This document shows, one piece after another, positions 28,621-38,283 of a stretch of DNA of 64,000 bases; within the stretch, counting starts at the first letter, position 1, and each line of letters begins with the position of its first letter. The DNA lies in NCBI RefSeq assembly GCF_000981385.1, contig NZ_LATZ01000006.1, positions 62,001 through 126,000 on the forward strand. The letters are read 5' to 3'. A model generated the notes under the pieces. It was not told the origin of the DNA, searched no databases, and worked only from the letters and a program-made list of their open reading frames with translations. Origin of the DNA: Bacillus sp. SA1-12 (GTDB taxonomy: Bacteria; Bacillota; Bacilli; Bacillales; Bacillaceae). A program made the position numbers and the translations under genes.

Positions 28621-29185
28621 TAGTTGAGAGTAGTCATATTAAATGTTTAAATTTAAATTTGTTGAATTTTGATTGTGATGATTGAAACCAAGGGGGATGA
28701 GTCTTCTAGGGAAACTATTGAGAGAAGGGTCCAAACAAATGTTTTTAGATCGACTGAGAGGTCATTTTAGGAGCAGATGGAAAAAAGCGAGGGTAGTTGG
28801 GAGCAGGGAAGGCCAAAGAGCCAAAATAAAAAAAGCTGTTACGAATGTAACAGCTCAAACCAATATAAGGAGATTGCAAGGGTTGCGTCTTGCATACATT
28901 ATCCTATGCAGCTTTCAAAATGTTTGTATGAGGCAAATAGACGAGCCAATTCGCACATTTTTAAAAGGATTGGCTTTTTTTTGTGTACAAATTGTAAACA
29001 ACAGGAAGGATACTTGAATTTATAATCTTAATTATTTTTATGGGAAGGGAGTGAGTTTCAGGGAAGCGTCCAGAAAACAGCCGGTTAAAGCTCAGGGCCT
29101 CAACCGGCTAATAAGATAGTAGGAGTTATTACATTAAAAATATGACGCGCTATGATTTCAAGACATTAGTAATAAAAAGGCAGGT
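28621..29185. other. Intergenic region with opposed terminator-like hairpins, possible small RNA
   Basis: Between convergent gndA and zwf. A perfect 9-bp hairpin (28834-28842/28847-28855) is preceded by A-rich sequence, so it is a terminator for leftward transcription (zwf or an antisense RNA). A second hairpin (28944-28950/28969-28975) is followed by T8, so it ends a rightward transcript. A third, AGCCGGTT/AACCGGCT (about 29079-29108), has no T-run. A rightward transcript from near 28690 to 28983 could be a small RNA; no convincing promoter was found. Confidence 0.4.
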
Positions 29186-30664
29186 TTAGCTGACAGGCCA
29201 CCATTGATTTCCATCTGCCTCAAGCATGTCGTCTGCTTCTTTTGGTCCCATGGATCCAGAAGGATACGTAGTGAGCGGTGCTTTGCCCTTTTTCCATGCT
29301 TCTGAAATTGGATCAACGAATGACCATGATAAGGCTACTTCATCCCAATGAGTGAAATTTGTTGCATCTCCACGCATACAATCGTAAAGCAGCTTTTCAT
29401 AAGCCTCTGGTGTGTTAATGCCGTCAAGGAAATTATTTGATAAATCCAATTTAACCGGCTTAGAATCGCCAGCATCACCATCTTTTTTCACATTTAGTTG
29501 AAGGGTAATTCCTTCATCAGGCTGTATGTTAATGACCAGTAAGTTAGGAGGAACATTTTCTCCCTTTTTATAATAAAGGTTCATTGGTATATCTTTAAAT
29601 TGAACAACAATTTTTGTTGATTTTGCTGCCATGCGTTTTCCAGTTCGGATATAGAACGGTACCCCAGCCCATCTGAAGTTATCAATTAAGAGCTTTCCGG
29701 CAACATAGGTTTCAGTTTGAGAATCATCATCTACATTATTTTCCTCACGATAGCCAACTAATTGCTTATCATTTAATTGACCACTTGTATATTGACCGCG
29801 AACAAAGTATTTGGCTACTTCATCTTCACTAACAGAGCGAAGTGCTCGTAAAACCTTTACCTTTTCACTTCTGATTTCATCTGTTGTTAGTTTAATTGGC
29901 GGTTCCATTGCTAGTAATGCCACCATTTGCATCATATGGTTTTGTAACATATCTCGCAATGCACCAGAGTTTTCATAATAACGTCCCCGATCTTCAACAC
30001 CTAATACTTCACTCGATGTGACTTGGATATTCGATATGTATCGATTGTTCCATAAAGGTTCAAACAGAGCGTTAGCGAAACGGATCACTTCAATGTTTTG
30101 AACCATTTCTTTTCCTAAATAATGGTCAATACGATAAATTTGGTTTTCATTAAAAGCTTCACGAATTTCCTGATTCAGTTTTTGAGCTGATGGCAAGTCA
30201 TGACCAAAAGGTTTTTCGATGACTAATCGACTCCAGCCTTTTGTTGCTGTTAACCCTTCTTTTTTCAGGTTCTGAGCGATTGTACCGAAAAATTCCGGGG
30301 CCATTGCTAAATAGAAGATCCGATTACCTTCTGTTTGGTAGGAATCATCCAGCTTGTTTAACAAATTATTTAGTTCCAAATAAGAAGATGGATTCGTTAC
30401 ATCAAATGGATGATAATAAAAATGTGATGTGAAATCATCTAATTGTACTGATTCCTTCATCGCTGTCTGGATCGAGTCGGAAACATTGCTGCGGAACTCA
30501 TCATTTGTCCAAGGTCTTCTTCCTACACCCACAACGGCAAATTCTTTACCAATTTTGTTGTTTTGTACTAGGTGGTAAATGGAGGGAAACAACTTTCGTT
30601 TTGCTAAATCACCAGTTGCTCCAAAAATAACGATAACAGATTTAGGATGTTCTTGTGTATTCAC
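29186..30664 (-). CDS. zwf: Glucose-6-phosphate 1-dehydrogenase
   Basis: NADP-dependent entry enzyme of the oxidative pentose phosphate pathway, 492 residues. The nucleotide fingerprint is IFGATGDLAKRKLFPS at the N terminus and the substrate/catalytic motif RIDHYLGKEMVQN is in the middle (DHYLGK). Start is GTG 30664 behind GTGAGG. Its stop codon is inside a weak hairpin followed by TTTTTATT on the minus strand. A loose cre consensus match lies at 30720-30734 upstream. Confidence 0.95.
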   Translation of the reverse strand: MNTQEHPKSVIVIFGATGDLAKRKLFPSIYHLVQNNKIGKEFAVVGVGRRPWTNDEFRSNVSDSIQTAMKESVQLDDFTSHFYYHPFDVTNPSSYLELNNLLNKLDDSYQTEGNRIFYLAMAPEFFGTIAQNLKKEGLTATKGWSRLVIEKPFGHDLPSAQKLNQEIREAFNENQIYRIDHYLGKEMVQNIEVIRFANALFEPLWNNRYISNIQVTSSEVLGVEDRGRYYENSGALRDMLQNHMMQMVALLAMEPPIKLTTDEIRSEKVKVLRALRSVSEDEVAKYFVRGQYTSGQLNDKQLVGYREENNVDDDSQTETYVAGKLLIDNFRWAGVPFYIRTGKRMAAKSTKIVVQFKDIPMNLYYKKGENVPPNLLVINIQPDEGITLQLNVKKDGDAGDSKPVKLDLSNNFLDGINTPEAYEKLLYDCMRGDATNFTHWDEVALSWSFVDPISEAWKKGKAPLTTYPSGSMGPKEADDMLEADGNQWWPVS

Positions 30665-31091
30665 GTTCGTACCTCACTTTGTCAAATGCATTTATTTCTT
30701 ATCAGTGAAAAATTCGTATATGAAAACGATACCTTAACCGACAAATGTCTTTGTTTTTAAGAACAGTTCGAATTTTAGGGCACTGATTGTAAAATACTCT
30801 CTACAAATACTTAATAATAAAGGTAAATGCAGGGTAAATCAAACATAATTATCTTATCAAATACTAGTATAAACGATTAGAGAAAAAATATCGTCTTAAA
30901 AGCATCTGATTTTATTAAAATCTTTTTATTATTCAGTCTATTTTATTCAATCAACCTATAAATGGTCAAGTCTTATCTACTTATTTTTTTGCTTTTTCCG
31001 ACAAATCCTGCATTTAACGGGATGTTGATAGTTTCACTTTACCATTGAATCATGTATTCTAAAGGAAAGAGGTTTTTAGGAGGAAATTGCT
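30665..31091. other. Divergent promoter region zwf/rnz
   Basis: 427 bases, very AT-rich, no gene. It must contain the promoters of zwf (leftward) and rnz (rightward). TTGATA near 31026 is a possible -35 for rnz, but no good -10 pairs with it. No structured RNA is obvious. Confidence 0.4.
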
Positions 31092-32024
31092 TTGAATGTT
31101 ATGTTTCTTGGGACTGGGGCAGGAATACCAGCAAAGGCTCGCAATGTAACGAGCATCGCTCTGCAGTTGCTTGAGGAAAGAAAAGCTGTATGGCTTTTTG
31201 ATTGCGGGGAAGCAACACAACATCAAATTTTACATACGTCGATCAAACCGAGAAAAATTGAAAAGATATTTATTACCCATCTCCACGGTGATCACATTTA
31301 TGGGCTGCCAGGACTGATCAGCAGCCGCTCATTTCAAGGGGGAGAAGAACTATTAACAATTTATGGACCTAAGGGCCTTGAAGAGTTTATTCGTACCTCT
31401 CTTGCTATTAGTCAATCACGCCTTACCTATCCAATCGAATTTGCAGTTATAGAAGAAGGGATCGTATTTGAAGATAATCAGTTTCAGGTTATTGCGAAAA
31501 AATTAGAACATGGGATTGATTCTTACGGATATCGAGTTATTGAAAAGGATTTACCAGGTGTATTGCTTGTCGATAAACTAAAAGCGTTAGCGATAAAGCC
31601 TGGACCTATTTTTCAAAAAATAAAAGCTGGACAGAAGGTAAAACTAGAGGATGGAACGATTATAGATGGAAATGACTTTTTAGGGCCGAAGCAAAAAGGG
31701 AGAGTTGTGGCGGTATTGGGAGATACTAGATATACAGATAGTAGTATTGAACTTGCTGAGGAAGCGGACCTGCTCATACACGAAGCAACCCTTTCAGCAG
31801 AAGATGAACAGCTTGCGTTTGATTATTTTCATTCTACAACTAAACAAGCTGCACTGATTGCGAAAAGGTCCAATGCAAAGAAGCTTATCCTAACACATAT
31901 AAGTTCTCGCTACCAAACAGAAGAAGATGTTGTTATGTTAAAAAAAGAAGCGCAAGCCATCTTTCCTCATTCATACATCGCTTCAGATTTCATGCAAATT
32001 GAAATCCCAAAGCGTCGAGATTGA
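31092..32024 (+). CDS. rnz: Ribonuclease Z
   Basis: Metallo-beta-lactamase-fold endonuclease that trims tRNA 3' ends of precursors lacking CCA. 310 residues, with the zinc motif HLHGDH (63-68), the flexible exosite arm region (around 150-185), GDTRYTD and a C-terminal LTHISSRY. Start TTG 31092 is 8 bases after GGAGG (31079-31083). It is followed by a strong bidirectional terminator shared with namA. Confidence 0.95.
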   Translation: MNVMFLGTGAGIPAKARNVTSIALQLLEERKAVWLFDCGEATQHQILHTSIKPRKIEKIFITHLHGDHIYGLPGLISSRSFQGGEELLTIYGPKGLEEFIRTSLAISQSRLTYPIEFAVIEEGIVFEDNQFQVIAKKLEHGIDSYGYRVIEKDLPGVLLVDKLKALAIKPGPIFQKIKAGQKVKLEDGTIIDGNDFLGPKQKGRVVAVLGDTRYTDSSIELAEEADLLIHEATLSAEDEQLAFDYFHSTTKQAALIAKRSNAKKLILTHISSRYQTEEDVVMLKKEAQAIFPHSYIASDFMQIEIPKRRD

Positions 32025-32042
32025 TTATGAGAGGCATTCAAT

Positions 32043-32085
32043 AAAAGATAGGAAAAGCAAATAATTGCTATTTCCTATCTTTTTT
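32043..32085. terminator. Bidirectional terminator rnz/namA
   Basis: An 18-bp stem, 32043-32060 with 32065-32083 (one bulge), 4-nt loop, A4 on one side and T-run on the other. Confidence 0.93.
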
Positions 32086-32098
32086 CTCGAGTTCATTA

Positions 32099-33115
32099 TT
32101 ACCAGCCGCGTTCATATTGTTGAGGTGCAGTGATTTTTTCATTTAATTGAGCGGCAGCTGTTCTTGGCCAAAATGGATCACGTAAAAGCTCTCTCGCGAT
32201 AAAAATTAGATCCGCACGCTTGTTTTGCAAAATCTCTTCCGCTTGTATGCCATGAGTGATAAGCCCAACAGCACCAGTTGCAATGCCGCTATGTGTTTTA
32301 ATTGTTTCTGCAAACCTTACTTGATAGCCTGGATAAGTTTGAATTCTGGCTGGAACAACTGCACCGGAGCTTACATCAATAAGGTCAACTCCCTGTTTTT
32401 TCATTTCTTTTGCATATTGGATATAATCCTCTGCATCTAAGCCTTCTGGATGATAATCAGAAGCTGAAATCCTAACGAATAATGGACCGTCCCATACTTG
32501 TTTTATTGCATCAATTATGTCCCCCAAAAAGCGGTAGCGATTTTCCGAAGAGCCACCATATTCATCCTCTCGTTTATTGGAAAGCGGAGATAGAAACTCG
32601 TTAATTAAATATCCATGGGCCCCATGGATTTCAATAATATCAAAGCCTGCCTCTTTTGCCCGTTTTGCCCCCGCTTGAAAGGATTGAATGGTTTCAGTGA
32701 TTTGCTCCTTTGTCAACGCCGCAGGAGTTTTCGACTTTTCATCAAAGGCGATGGCCGATGGGGCATAAATGTCTCCATCAACAAGAGCTTTACGTCCCGC
32801 GTGTGCCAGCTGAATGCCAGTGGCAGCCCCGTACTGCTTCATTCCAGAAACAAGCTTTTTTAGCTGCGGTAAATGATCATCACTCCATATACCAAGATCT
32901 TGTGCTGATATTCTCCCTTGCGGTGTGACCGCTGTTGCTTCAACGATGATTAATCCAACCTGACCAATTGCTCTGCTTACATAGTGTGTCATATGAAAAT
33001 CCTCTACAAATCCTTGTTGATTAGTTGAGGAATACATACACATTGGTGACATGACAATTCGATTTTTTAATGTGACATTCTTTATTTCAAATGGTTTAAA
33101 AAGCATGCTGCTCAT
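32099..33115 (-). CDS. namA: NADPH dehydrogenase NamA, old yellow enzyme
   Basis: FMN-dependent ene-reductase (YqjM class) reducing activated C=C bonds and nitro compounds. ATG 33115 follows GGAGG by 7 bases and gives 338 residues starting [14 protein letters not shown], exactly the B. subtilis length. The redox-modulating Cys is in MSPMCMYSS, the substrate-binding His pair region is QLAHAGR and EIHGAHGYL, and the C terminus QQYERGW carries the conserved Arg reaching the neighbouring subunit. A longer upstream frame is not needed. Confidence 0.94.
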   Translation of the reverse strand: MSSMLFKPFEIKNVTLKNRIVMSPMCMYSSTNQQGFVEDFHMTHYVSRAIGQVGLIIVEATAVTPQGRISAQDLGIWSDDHLPQLKKLVSGMKQYGAATGIQLAHAGRKALVDGDIYAPSAIAFDEKSKTPAALTKEQITETIQSFQAGAKRAKEAGFDIIEIHGAHGYLINEFLSPLSNKREDEYGGSSENRYRFLGDIIDAIKQVWDGPLFVRISASDYHPEGLDAEDYIQYAKEMKKQGVDLIDVSSGAVVPARIQTYPGYQVRFAETIKTHSGIATGAVGLITHGIQAEEILQNKRADLIFIARELLRDPFWPRTAAAQLNEKITAPQQYERGW

Positions 33116-33293
33116 TGTTTTTTCCTCCATAATCTTTTTTTGTTCAGGAAAATAATAACAAAAGTATTTCCAGATCGTCATGTTATCTGCCTGTATTCTA
33201 ATTCACTAATAAATATGAAACTGGTAGAATCATCCTTTATCAAAAGCTGAATTTTTAATACAATGAAAAAAAATAGTTGGCAGGTGGTTCGCT

Positions 33294-34922
33294 TTGCAAG
33301 GGAGTTGGCAAACAAAGGAGCAATTGGTTAAACTATTAACCAAATTGGTTGAGCACGCAAGTATTACAGGATCGCAAGGTGAGATTGCTTTAGGTAAATA
33401 TCTTTATTATTTGTTAAAAGAACAAAAATATTTTAAAAAGAATCCTGATTTTCTACAGCTTCATCCTGTAAACAATGGAAGGTCCTTTGTAACCGCATTG
33501 GTAAAACAAGGAGATACAAACGAAACCGTGGTTTTATTAAATCATTTTGATGTAGTGGATGTAACGGATTATGGTGATTTAACCTCATTATCTTTTCAAC
33601 CTTTAAAGCTAACAAATGTGCTAAAGGCAAGAAGCTCTCAATTACCTGAGCAAGTAAGGGAAGATCTTGAAAGCGGCGAGTGGTTATTTGGCAGAGGCAC
33701 TATGGATATGAAAGCTGGTCTTGCTGTCCAGTTAACGATGGTAGAAAGGGCAATAAATGGAGATTTTAAGGGAAACCTCTTACTAGTTTCAGTTCCAGAT
33801 GAAGAGGTTAATTCAGCAGGGATGATAAGTGCTGTCCCTGTTTTAGATGAACTAAAGCAACGTTTTGGTTTAACTTATAAAGCATGCATTAATTCTGAAC
33901 CTATGTTTGCAAAATACCCGGAAGATCAAAACTATTATATTTACACAGGTTCAATCGGAAAAGTTCTTGCCAGCTTTTATTGCAGCGGTATCGAAACACA
34001 TGCAGGGGAGCCATTTTCAGGACTTAATGCTAATCTGTTACTTTCTGAGTTAAACCGCTTGTTGGAATTGAATCCTGACTTTTGTGAGCAGGAGGGAGTG
34101 GAAATCTCACCACCGCCTACTAGTTTAAAGATGAAGGATTTAAAAGAGGAGTATTCCGTTCAAATTCCCCATACGTCCATATCCATGTATAATATGTTCA
34201 TCATGAATGGCTCAATCAGCGATCTACATTGTAAGCTCTTGCAAGTTGTAAAAGAAGCTGCTTTAAACGTGGAGGAGTTTTATAAGAAGCGAAGTCAACA
34301 TTATCATAAGCTTATTTCATTTTCTCCACTAGATTTAAAGGTAAAGGTTTTAACCTTCATGGAACTTTTACAAATAGCAAAGAAAAAATATGGTGAAAAA
34401 GCGATTGAAAGAAGAATAAGGGAATTATTGTTAAAGAGTGGAGCTGAAGATGAACGGGATCTTTCCACTAGAATTGTAGCGGAATTAGCTGGCTTATGTA
34501 AGGAATATGGAGCGATGATTGTGCTCTTTTATAGTCCTCCTTATTATCCTTCTGTATCCTCTAAAGGAAATGCAATGATCCAAAAAACAGTTGAATATAT
34601 GACTGCCTATGCTGAGGCGAACTATCAGATTGAGCTTAAGCAGCAAAATTACTTTCCTGGATTATGTGATTTAAGCTTTGTCCAGCTGAACGACAATGGG
34701 AAAGCTGTGTCTCAATTAACAGCCAATATGCCTCTTTACGGAAACGGATATTCTTTGCCGTTAAGCGAGATGCAACGTTTAAATATTCCTATCTTAAATA
34801 TTGGACCAGTTGGTAGAGATCCTCATAAATGGACGGAACGATTACACATACCCTATGCATTTGAAATCTTGCCAGAGCTTTTATCTATTGCAATCAAAAC
34901 AATTTTTGAAGGGGAAAAATAG
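33294..34922 (+). CDS. yqjN: M20 family peptidase, RocB/YqjN-like
   Basis: A 542-residue dizinc hydrolase-like protein. Metal-ligand segments are LLNHFDVVDV, GRGTMDMKAGLAVQL and VPDEEVNSAGM. The extended C-terminal half is longer than in peptidase T and resembles RocB, an arginine-degradation protein of uncertain activity, and B. subtilis YqjN at this position. TTG 33294 is 6 bases after AGGTGG. Substrate unknown; role in amino acid degradation is an inference from RocB. Confidence 0.82.
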   Translation: MQGSWQTKEQLVKLLTKLVEHASITGSQGEIALGKYLYYLLKEQKYFKKNPDFLQLHPVNNGRSFVTALVKQGDTNETVVLLNHFDVVDVTDYGDLTSLSFQPLKLTNVLKARSSQLPEQVREDLESGEWLFGRGTMDMKAGLAVQLTMVERAINGDFKGNLLLVSVPDEEVNSAGMISAVPVLDELKQRFGLTYKACINSEPMFAKYPEDQNYYIYTGSIGKVLASFYCSGIETHAGEPFSGLNANLLLSELNRLLELNPDFCEQEGVEISPPPTSLKMKDLKEEYSVQIPHTSISMYNMFIMNGSISDLHCKLLQVVKEAALNVEEFYKKRSQHYHKLISFSPLDLKVKVLTFMELLQIAKKKYGEKAIERRIRELLLKSGAEDERDLSTRIVAELAGLCKEYGAMIVLFYSPPYYPSVSSKGNAMIQKTVEYMTAYAEANYQIELKQQNYFPGLCDLSFVQLNDNGKAVSQLTANMPLYGNGYSLPLSEMQRLNIPILNIGPVGRDPHKWTERLHIPYAFEILPELLSIAIKTIFEGEK

Positions 34923-34987
34923 GTAAGATTGGATGACTTTAAAAACATAAGATCCTTAAAAGTCATCCGATCTTACCTAGTTTTTTT
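34920..34987. terminator. Bidirectional terminator overlapping both stop codons
   Basis: A 21-nt stem with one mismatch, 34920-34940 with 34959-34979, then T7. It contains the stop codon of the plus-strand peptidase gene and that of the convergent minus-strand gene. Confidence 0.92.
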
Positions 34988-35247
34988 AGCTGCCTAAGAA
35001 GATAGGGTGCTTTTTGTAAAATGAAAAAGCTAAAGCCTTCACCTTCGTAGATTTCATTAATTGCGATAAATTCCTGCTTTATCAAAGGGATCATTTCTTT
35101 TTCGATCATAGGATAAAGAGCAATTCCCTCAATGTTAGTCTTTTTTATGAGGTACCAAAGCATTTGTTTTTCACGTATTTTTAACTTTGTTATTTGATCA
35201 AAGATTCTTTTTTCACGATCTGGAAGCTCTAAAAGGTTTACCTTCAT
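34963..35247 (-). CDS. Small hypothetical protein
   Basis: 94 residues from ATG 35247 (GGTGAT 7-8 bases before), or 96 from TTG 35253. Charged, helical, no signal or membrane segment: MKVNLLELPDREKRIFDQ at the start and RQLKKLGKIG at the end. It lies 22 bases after the FabZ-like gene on the same strand and probably shares its transcript. Family not recognised. Confidence 0.65.
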   Translation of the reverse strand: MKVNLLELPDREKRIFDQITKLKIREKQMLWYLIKKTNIEGIALYPMIEKEMIPLIKQEFIAINEIYEGEGFSFFILQKAPYLLRQLKKLGKIG

Positions 35248-35275
35248 GATCAATCACCATATAGTAGCAATAGAT

Positions 35276-35701
35276 TTATTCATTTGAAGAGCTGGTCTGG
35301 TAAATGACAATCTCATCTACTTTTACGATTGGCTGCCCATTTACTTCAGCATAGCCTTTACCAAGAACAAAGCCCTTCTTCAATCGTTTCACCTCATAAA
35401 ATAGCTGGACTTGATCACCTACTGAAGCTTCATGTATAAATTCCGCTCCTTTAATAGATGTTAAGAATCCCAGTTGGTTTTTTTGATCCTTTGCGACAAA
35501 AGCACCAAGTTGCGCAAGCGCTTCAATGACAAGGAAATTTGGCATAACGCCGTGATCATTGGTTATGTACCAGTCATTTTCCGAAATCGTTTTTACTGCC
35601 TTTACGGCTTTTCCTTCATCAATCTCGAGGACTTTGTCAACCATTAAGAATGGGTAGCGATGTGGAAGAGCTGTTTGAATAATAGAATGATGTGAATTCA
35701 T
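35276..35701 (-). CDS. FabZ-like hotdog-fold dehydratase
   Basis: 141 residues from ATG 35701, 7 bases after AAGGGG. The FabZ/FabA signature LPHRYPFLMVDKV is at the N terminus, and HGVMPNFLVIEALAQLGA aligns with the active-site helix, keeping the His and Glu but with a changed PG turn. It is separate from any fatty-acid synthesis gene cluster here. It could act on 3-hydroxyacyl-ACP or a polyketide/lipid substrate; a paralogue of the main fabZ is likely. Confidence 0.8.
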   Translation of the reverse strand: MNSHHSIIQTALPHRYPFLMVDKVLEIDEGKAVKAVKTISENDWYITNDHGVMPNFLVIEALAQLGAFVAKDQKNQLGFLTSIKGAEFIHEASVGDQVQLFYEVKRLKKGFVLGKGYAEVNGQPIVKVDEIVIYQTSSSNE

Positions 35702-35704
35702 CAA

Positions 35705-35988
35705 TTATCCCCTTTTTACATTTACCACCATTATATACCAGGCCCTTGGAAAGAAGCTATTAATTCCTTCTTAATGGGCAGTAAAGCCCCCTTCCAAGGT
35801 TACGTGTAACTAAGAGATTAATGGGGAATTTGCTGATTAAACTCGCCACTTCATATCATAAAGTCAACACTTGTACATCCTGTCCTTCGTGAAAACTCCC
35901 ACTAATGGAAGTTTCATTTTAATTAGATACCGAAATTGAGTTTATATATGGTATTATATGCTTAGAAAATCGTTGTGAGGTTAGGGAA
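35705..35988. other. Intergenic region with three-way-junction-like fold and repeat motif
   Basis: Stem CCTTGGAA/TTCCAAGG (35744-35751/35792-35799) encloses GAAG/CTTC (35753-35756/35767-35770) and GGGC/GCCC (35776-35779/35786-35789), a compact three-way layout. Further right, 35891-35916 contains GAAAACTCCCACTAATGGAA and GTTTCA, whose last 13 bases recur inverted at 47001-47013. Promoter of the kinase gene is also expected here. Confidence 0.4.
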
Positions 35989-37404
35989 ATGCATATTCAA
36001 GATATTGACCCATATGAAATATTAGATCGAATTACAGATGCTTTTTTTGCATTAAATGAAGAATGGAAATTTACTTATGTTAATAAAGAGGCAACTAGGC
36101 TGCTGCGTCATAAGAAGGAACAATTATTAGGAAACTGCATATGGGAAGTGTTCCCTAAGACTGTTGATCTTCAAACATATCAATATTATCATATGGCCGT
36201 GCGGGAACAAATATCTATTGTTTTCGAAGAATACTCACCCCATATTAATACGTGGTTTGAAGTAAGGATTTATCCCTCTCCAAATGGCCTTTCTGTTTAT
36301 TTTCAAGATATAACCGATAGTAAACACTCATCCTCACAAAGAGAGCAGCACTATAAGTCTCTTTTTGAAAATAATCCGGCTGCTGTATACTCCTTTGATT
36401 TAGAAGGGAATTTTCTCAGTGTTAACCATGCTATGGAAGAATTACTAGGTTACAAAGAAGAAGAGCTTTTACAAATGTCCTATATGCCATTAATTACACC
36501 TGATGAAATTGAAAAGACGGAGACTTATTATACTAATGCTGCTAAGGGAGCCATTCAGCATTATGAAACAAAGACTATTCATAAAAACGGGCAAATCATT
36601 GAAGTGAAGGTCACGAATATGCCAATTATAGTTAATGGGGAAATTGTCGGGGTTTATGGAATTGCTCGAGACATCTCAAGAGAAAAAAGAACGGAAAAAA
36701 TGCTGCTTGAATCTGAAAAGTTAACAGCTGTTGGACAACTTGCTGCTTCAATTGCACACGAGATTAGAAACCCTCTTACATCGATAAAGGGATTTTTACA
36801 ACTATATAAAAATACCCTGAAGGAAATCAATAGTGAGTATTTAGATATCATGTCTGATGAAATATCAAGAATTGAAATGATTACAAGTGAGCTGCTTATT
36901 TTAGCTAAGCCCCAAGCACATCATTATCGCGATGAAAGAGTGGAGAAAATGATCGAGGATGTCGTTACACTCTTTGGATCGCAAGCCTTAATGAATAAGG
37001 TGGATGTTAACGTTCAACTTGATAACTTGCCTAAGATTCATTGTATTGCCAGCCAATTAAAACAAGTGTTTATTAACTTAATTAAAAACTCAATAGAAGC
37101 AATGCCTGATGGCGGTAAAATAACGATTACTGGCAAGAAACATGGTTCAGCTGGAATTTTTATTCAAATTGCTGATCAAGGTGTAGGGATCTCAAAGGAA
37201 CTAATAACCAAAATCGGCACACCATTTTATACAACAAAAGAAAAAGGAACAGGTCTTGGGATGATGACGACTTTTAAAATTATTCATTCCCATGGAGGAA
37301 CAGTGAACATTTCAAGTACGGTTGGCAAAGGAACCATTGTTGAACTGTACCTTCCGATAAGTGAGGATAAAAAATTGGGAAAAGAAGCGGCTATCTTTGG
37401 TTGA
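35989..37404 (+). CDS. PAS-domain sensor histidine kinase, KinA/KinE-like
   Basis: Soluble kinase of 471 residues with two PAS domains (about 8-112 and 121-232), then HisKA with phosphorylatable His257 in SIAHEIRNPLTSIKGFLQL, and HATPase (N box NLIKNSIEAMPDGG, G1 DQGVGIS, G2 GTGLGM). The H-box wording is that of kinases that phosphorylate Spo0F or similar phosphorelay proteins. There is no adjacent response regulator, again typical of sporulation kinases. No membrane segment, so cytosolic sensing. The stop codon is inside its terminator loop. Confidence 0.88.
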   Translation: MHIQDIDPYEILDRITDAFFALNEEWKFTYVNKEATRLLRHKKEQLLGNCIWEVFPKTVDLQTYQYYHMAVREQISIVFEEYSPHINTWFEVRIYPSPNGLSVYFQDITDSKHSSSQREQHYKSLFENNPAAVYSFDLEGNFLSVNHAMEELLGYKEEELLQMSYMPLITPDEIEKTETYYTNAAKGAIQHYETKTIHKNGQIIEVKVTNMPIIVNGEIVGVYGIARDISREKRTEKMLLESEKLTAVGQLAASIAHEIRNPLTSIKGFLQLYKNTLKEINSEYLDIMSDEISRIEMITSELLILAKPQAHHYRDERVEKMIEDVVTLFGSQALMNKVDVNVQLDNLPKIHCIASQLKQVFINLIKNSIEAMPDGGKITITGKKHGSAGIFIQIADQGVGISKELITKIGTPFYTTKEKGTGLGMMTTFKIIHSHGGTVNISSTVGKGTIVELYLPISEDKKLGKEAAIFG

Positions 37405-37429
37405 GACAACCGCTTCTTTTTATTTTTTT
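37381..37429. terminator. Bidirectional terminator kinase/proI
   Basis: Stem AAAGAAGCGG 37381-37390 with 37410-37419, then TTTATTTTTTT. It overlaps the last codons of the kinase gene and the end of the convergent proI. Confidence 0.88.
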
Positions 37430-38256
37430 AACGTGATCAGTGCTTCTGAAAACATTGTTTTTAATTCATGTGATCTCTCTGTTGCGCGTTTTATACATGA
37501 GATAATAGCTTCTTCAAACCCTCTCTCTTGCAGGATCGTTATTCCGGCTTCGGTTGTTCCGTTAGGGCTTGTGACTTCTTTTCGTAATTGCGAGGGGTGT
37601 TTATCAGAGCTTGCAATCATCTCTGAGGCACCGAGTAGAGTTTGGACAATCAGCTCTCTGGCTACATTCGGCTCTAAGCCCACTTCGATGGCAGCCTTTT
37701 CCATGGCCTCAACTAGGAAATAGACATATGCCGGACCGCTGCCTGATAAACCTGTTACAGCATCTAGTTGATCTTCTTCAACAAGCTTGCAGATACCAAT
37801 TGCTTCTAATAACGATTGGCATTTTTTTATTTGTGCCATTGTTACCTCTTCACTAGCCGCGATGGCAGTAGCTGATTTGGCAATGGCGGCCGAAGTATTT
37901 GGCATTGCACGAATAATGGCTGTTTTTTTGCCTATAATGGATGTGATTGTGTCAATGGAAATACCTGCTAACACGGAAACGACCAGCTGGTTATGAATAA
38001 ATTCTTGAATGCCTTCAATGCCTTCCTTAACATCCTTTGGCTTCATCGCTAACACGATAATGTCTGCCTCTTGTGTTAATTTTACTTTATTATGCGTGGT
38101 TTCGATTCCATACTTTTTCGATAATTCCTCCAGCCGCTCAGCATTCGAACGATTTGCAATAATCACCTGTTCCGGCCTAAACACTCCACCTTTTATTAAA
38201 CCAGCGATCATGGCTTCTGCCATTGAACCTGCGCCGATAAATCCAATCTTCTCCAT
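37420..38256 (-). CDS. proI: Pyrroline-5-carboxylate reductase
   Basis: NADPH-dependent last step of proline synthesis. 278 residues with the Rossmann motif IGFIGAGSMAEAMIAGLI at the N terminus, VLAMKPKDV, RAMPNTSAAI and the C-terminal signature VTSPNGTTEAGITIL. AAAGGAGGAT precedes the ATG. It is headed by a T-box leader with a proline specifier, so expression should rise when tRNA-Pro is uncharged. Confidence 0.95.
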   Translation of the reverse strand: MEKIGFIGAGSMAEAMIAGLIKGGVFRPEQVIIANRSNAERLEELSKKYGIETTHNKVKLTQEADIIVLAMKPKDVKEGIEGIQEFIHNQLVVSVLAGISIDTITSIIGKKTAIIRAMPNTSAAIAKSATAIAASEEVTMAQIKKCQSLLEAIGICKLVEEDQLDAVTGLSGSGPAYVYFLVEAMEKAAIEVGLEPNVARELIVQTLLGASEMIASSDKHPSQLRKEVTSPNGTTEAGITILQERGFEEAIISCIKRATERSHELKTMFSEALITLKK

Positions 38257-38283
38257 AAAAATCCTCCTTTAAAAGCACAATAT

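Noticed and set aside
28777..29025. 82-codon plus-strand frame with CYEC...CTNC, resembling a small zinc-ribbon protein
   Set aside because: It has a fair AGGAG, but it runs straight through two terminator-like hairpins and the residues between the Cys pairs look like translated structure. Kept only as part of the non-coding region.
30720..30734. ATGAAAACGATACCT upstream of zwf as a cre site
   Set aside because: It fits the degenerate consensus but has almost no dyad symmetry, and about one such match is expected by chance in this window.
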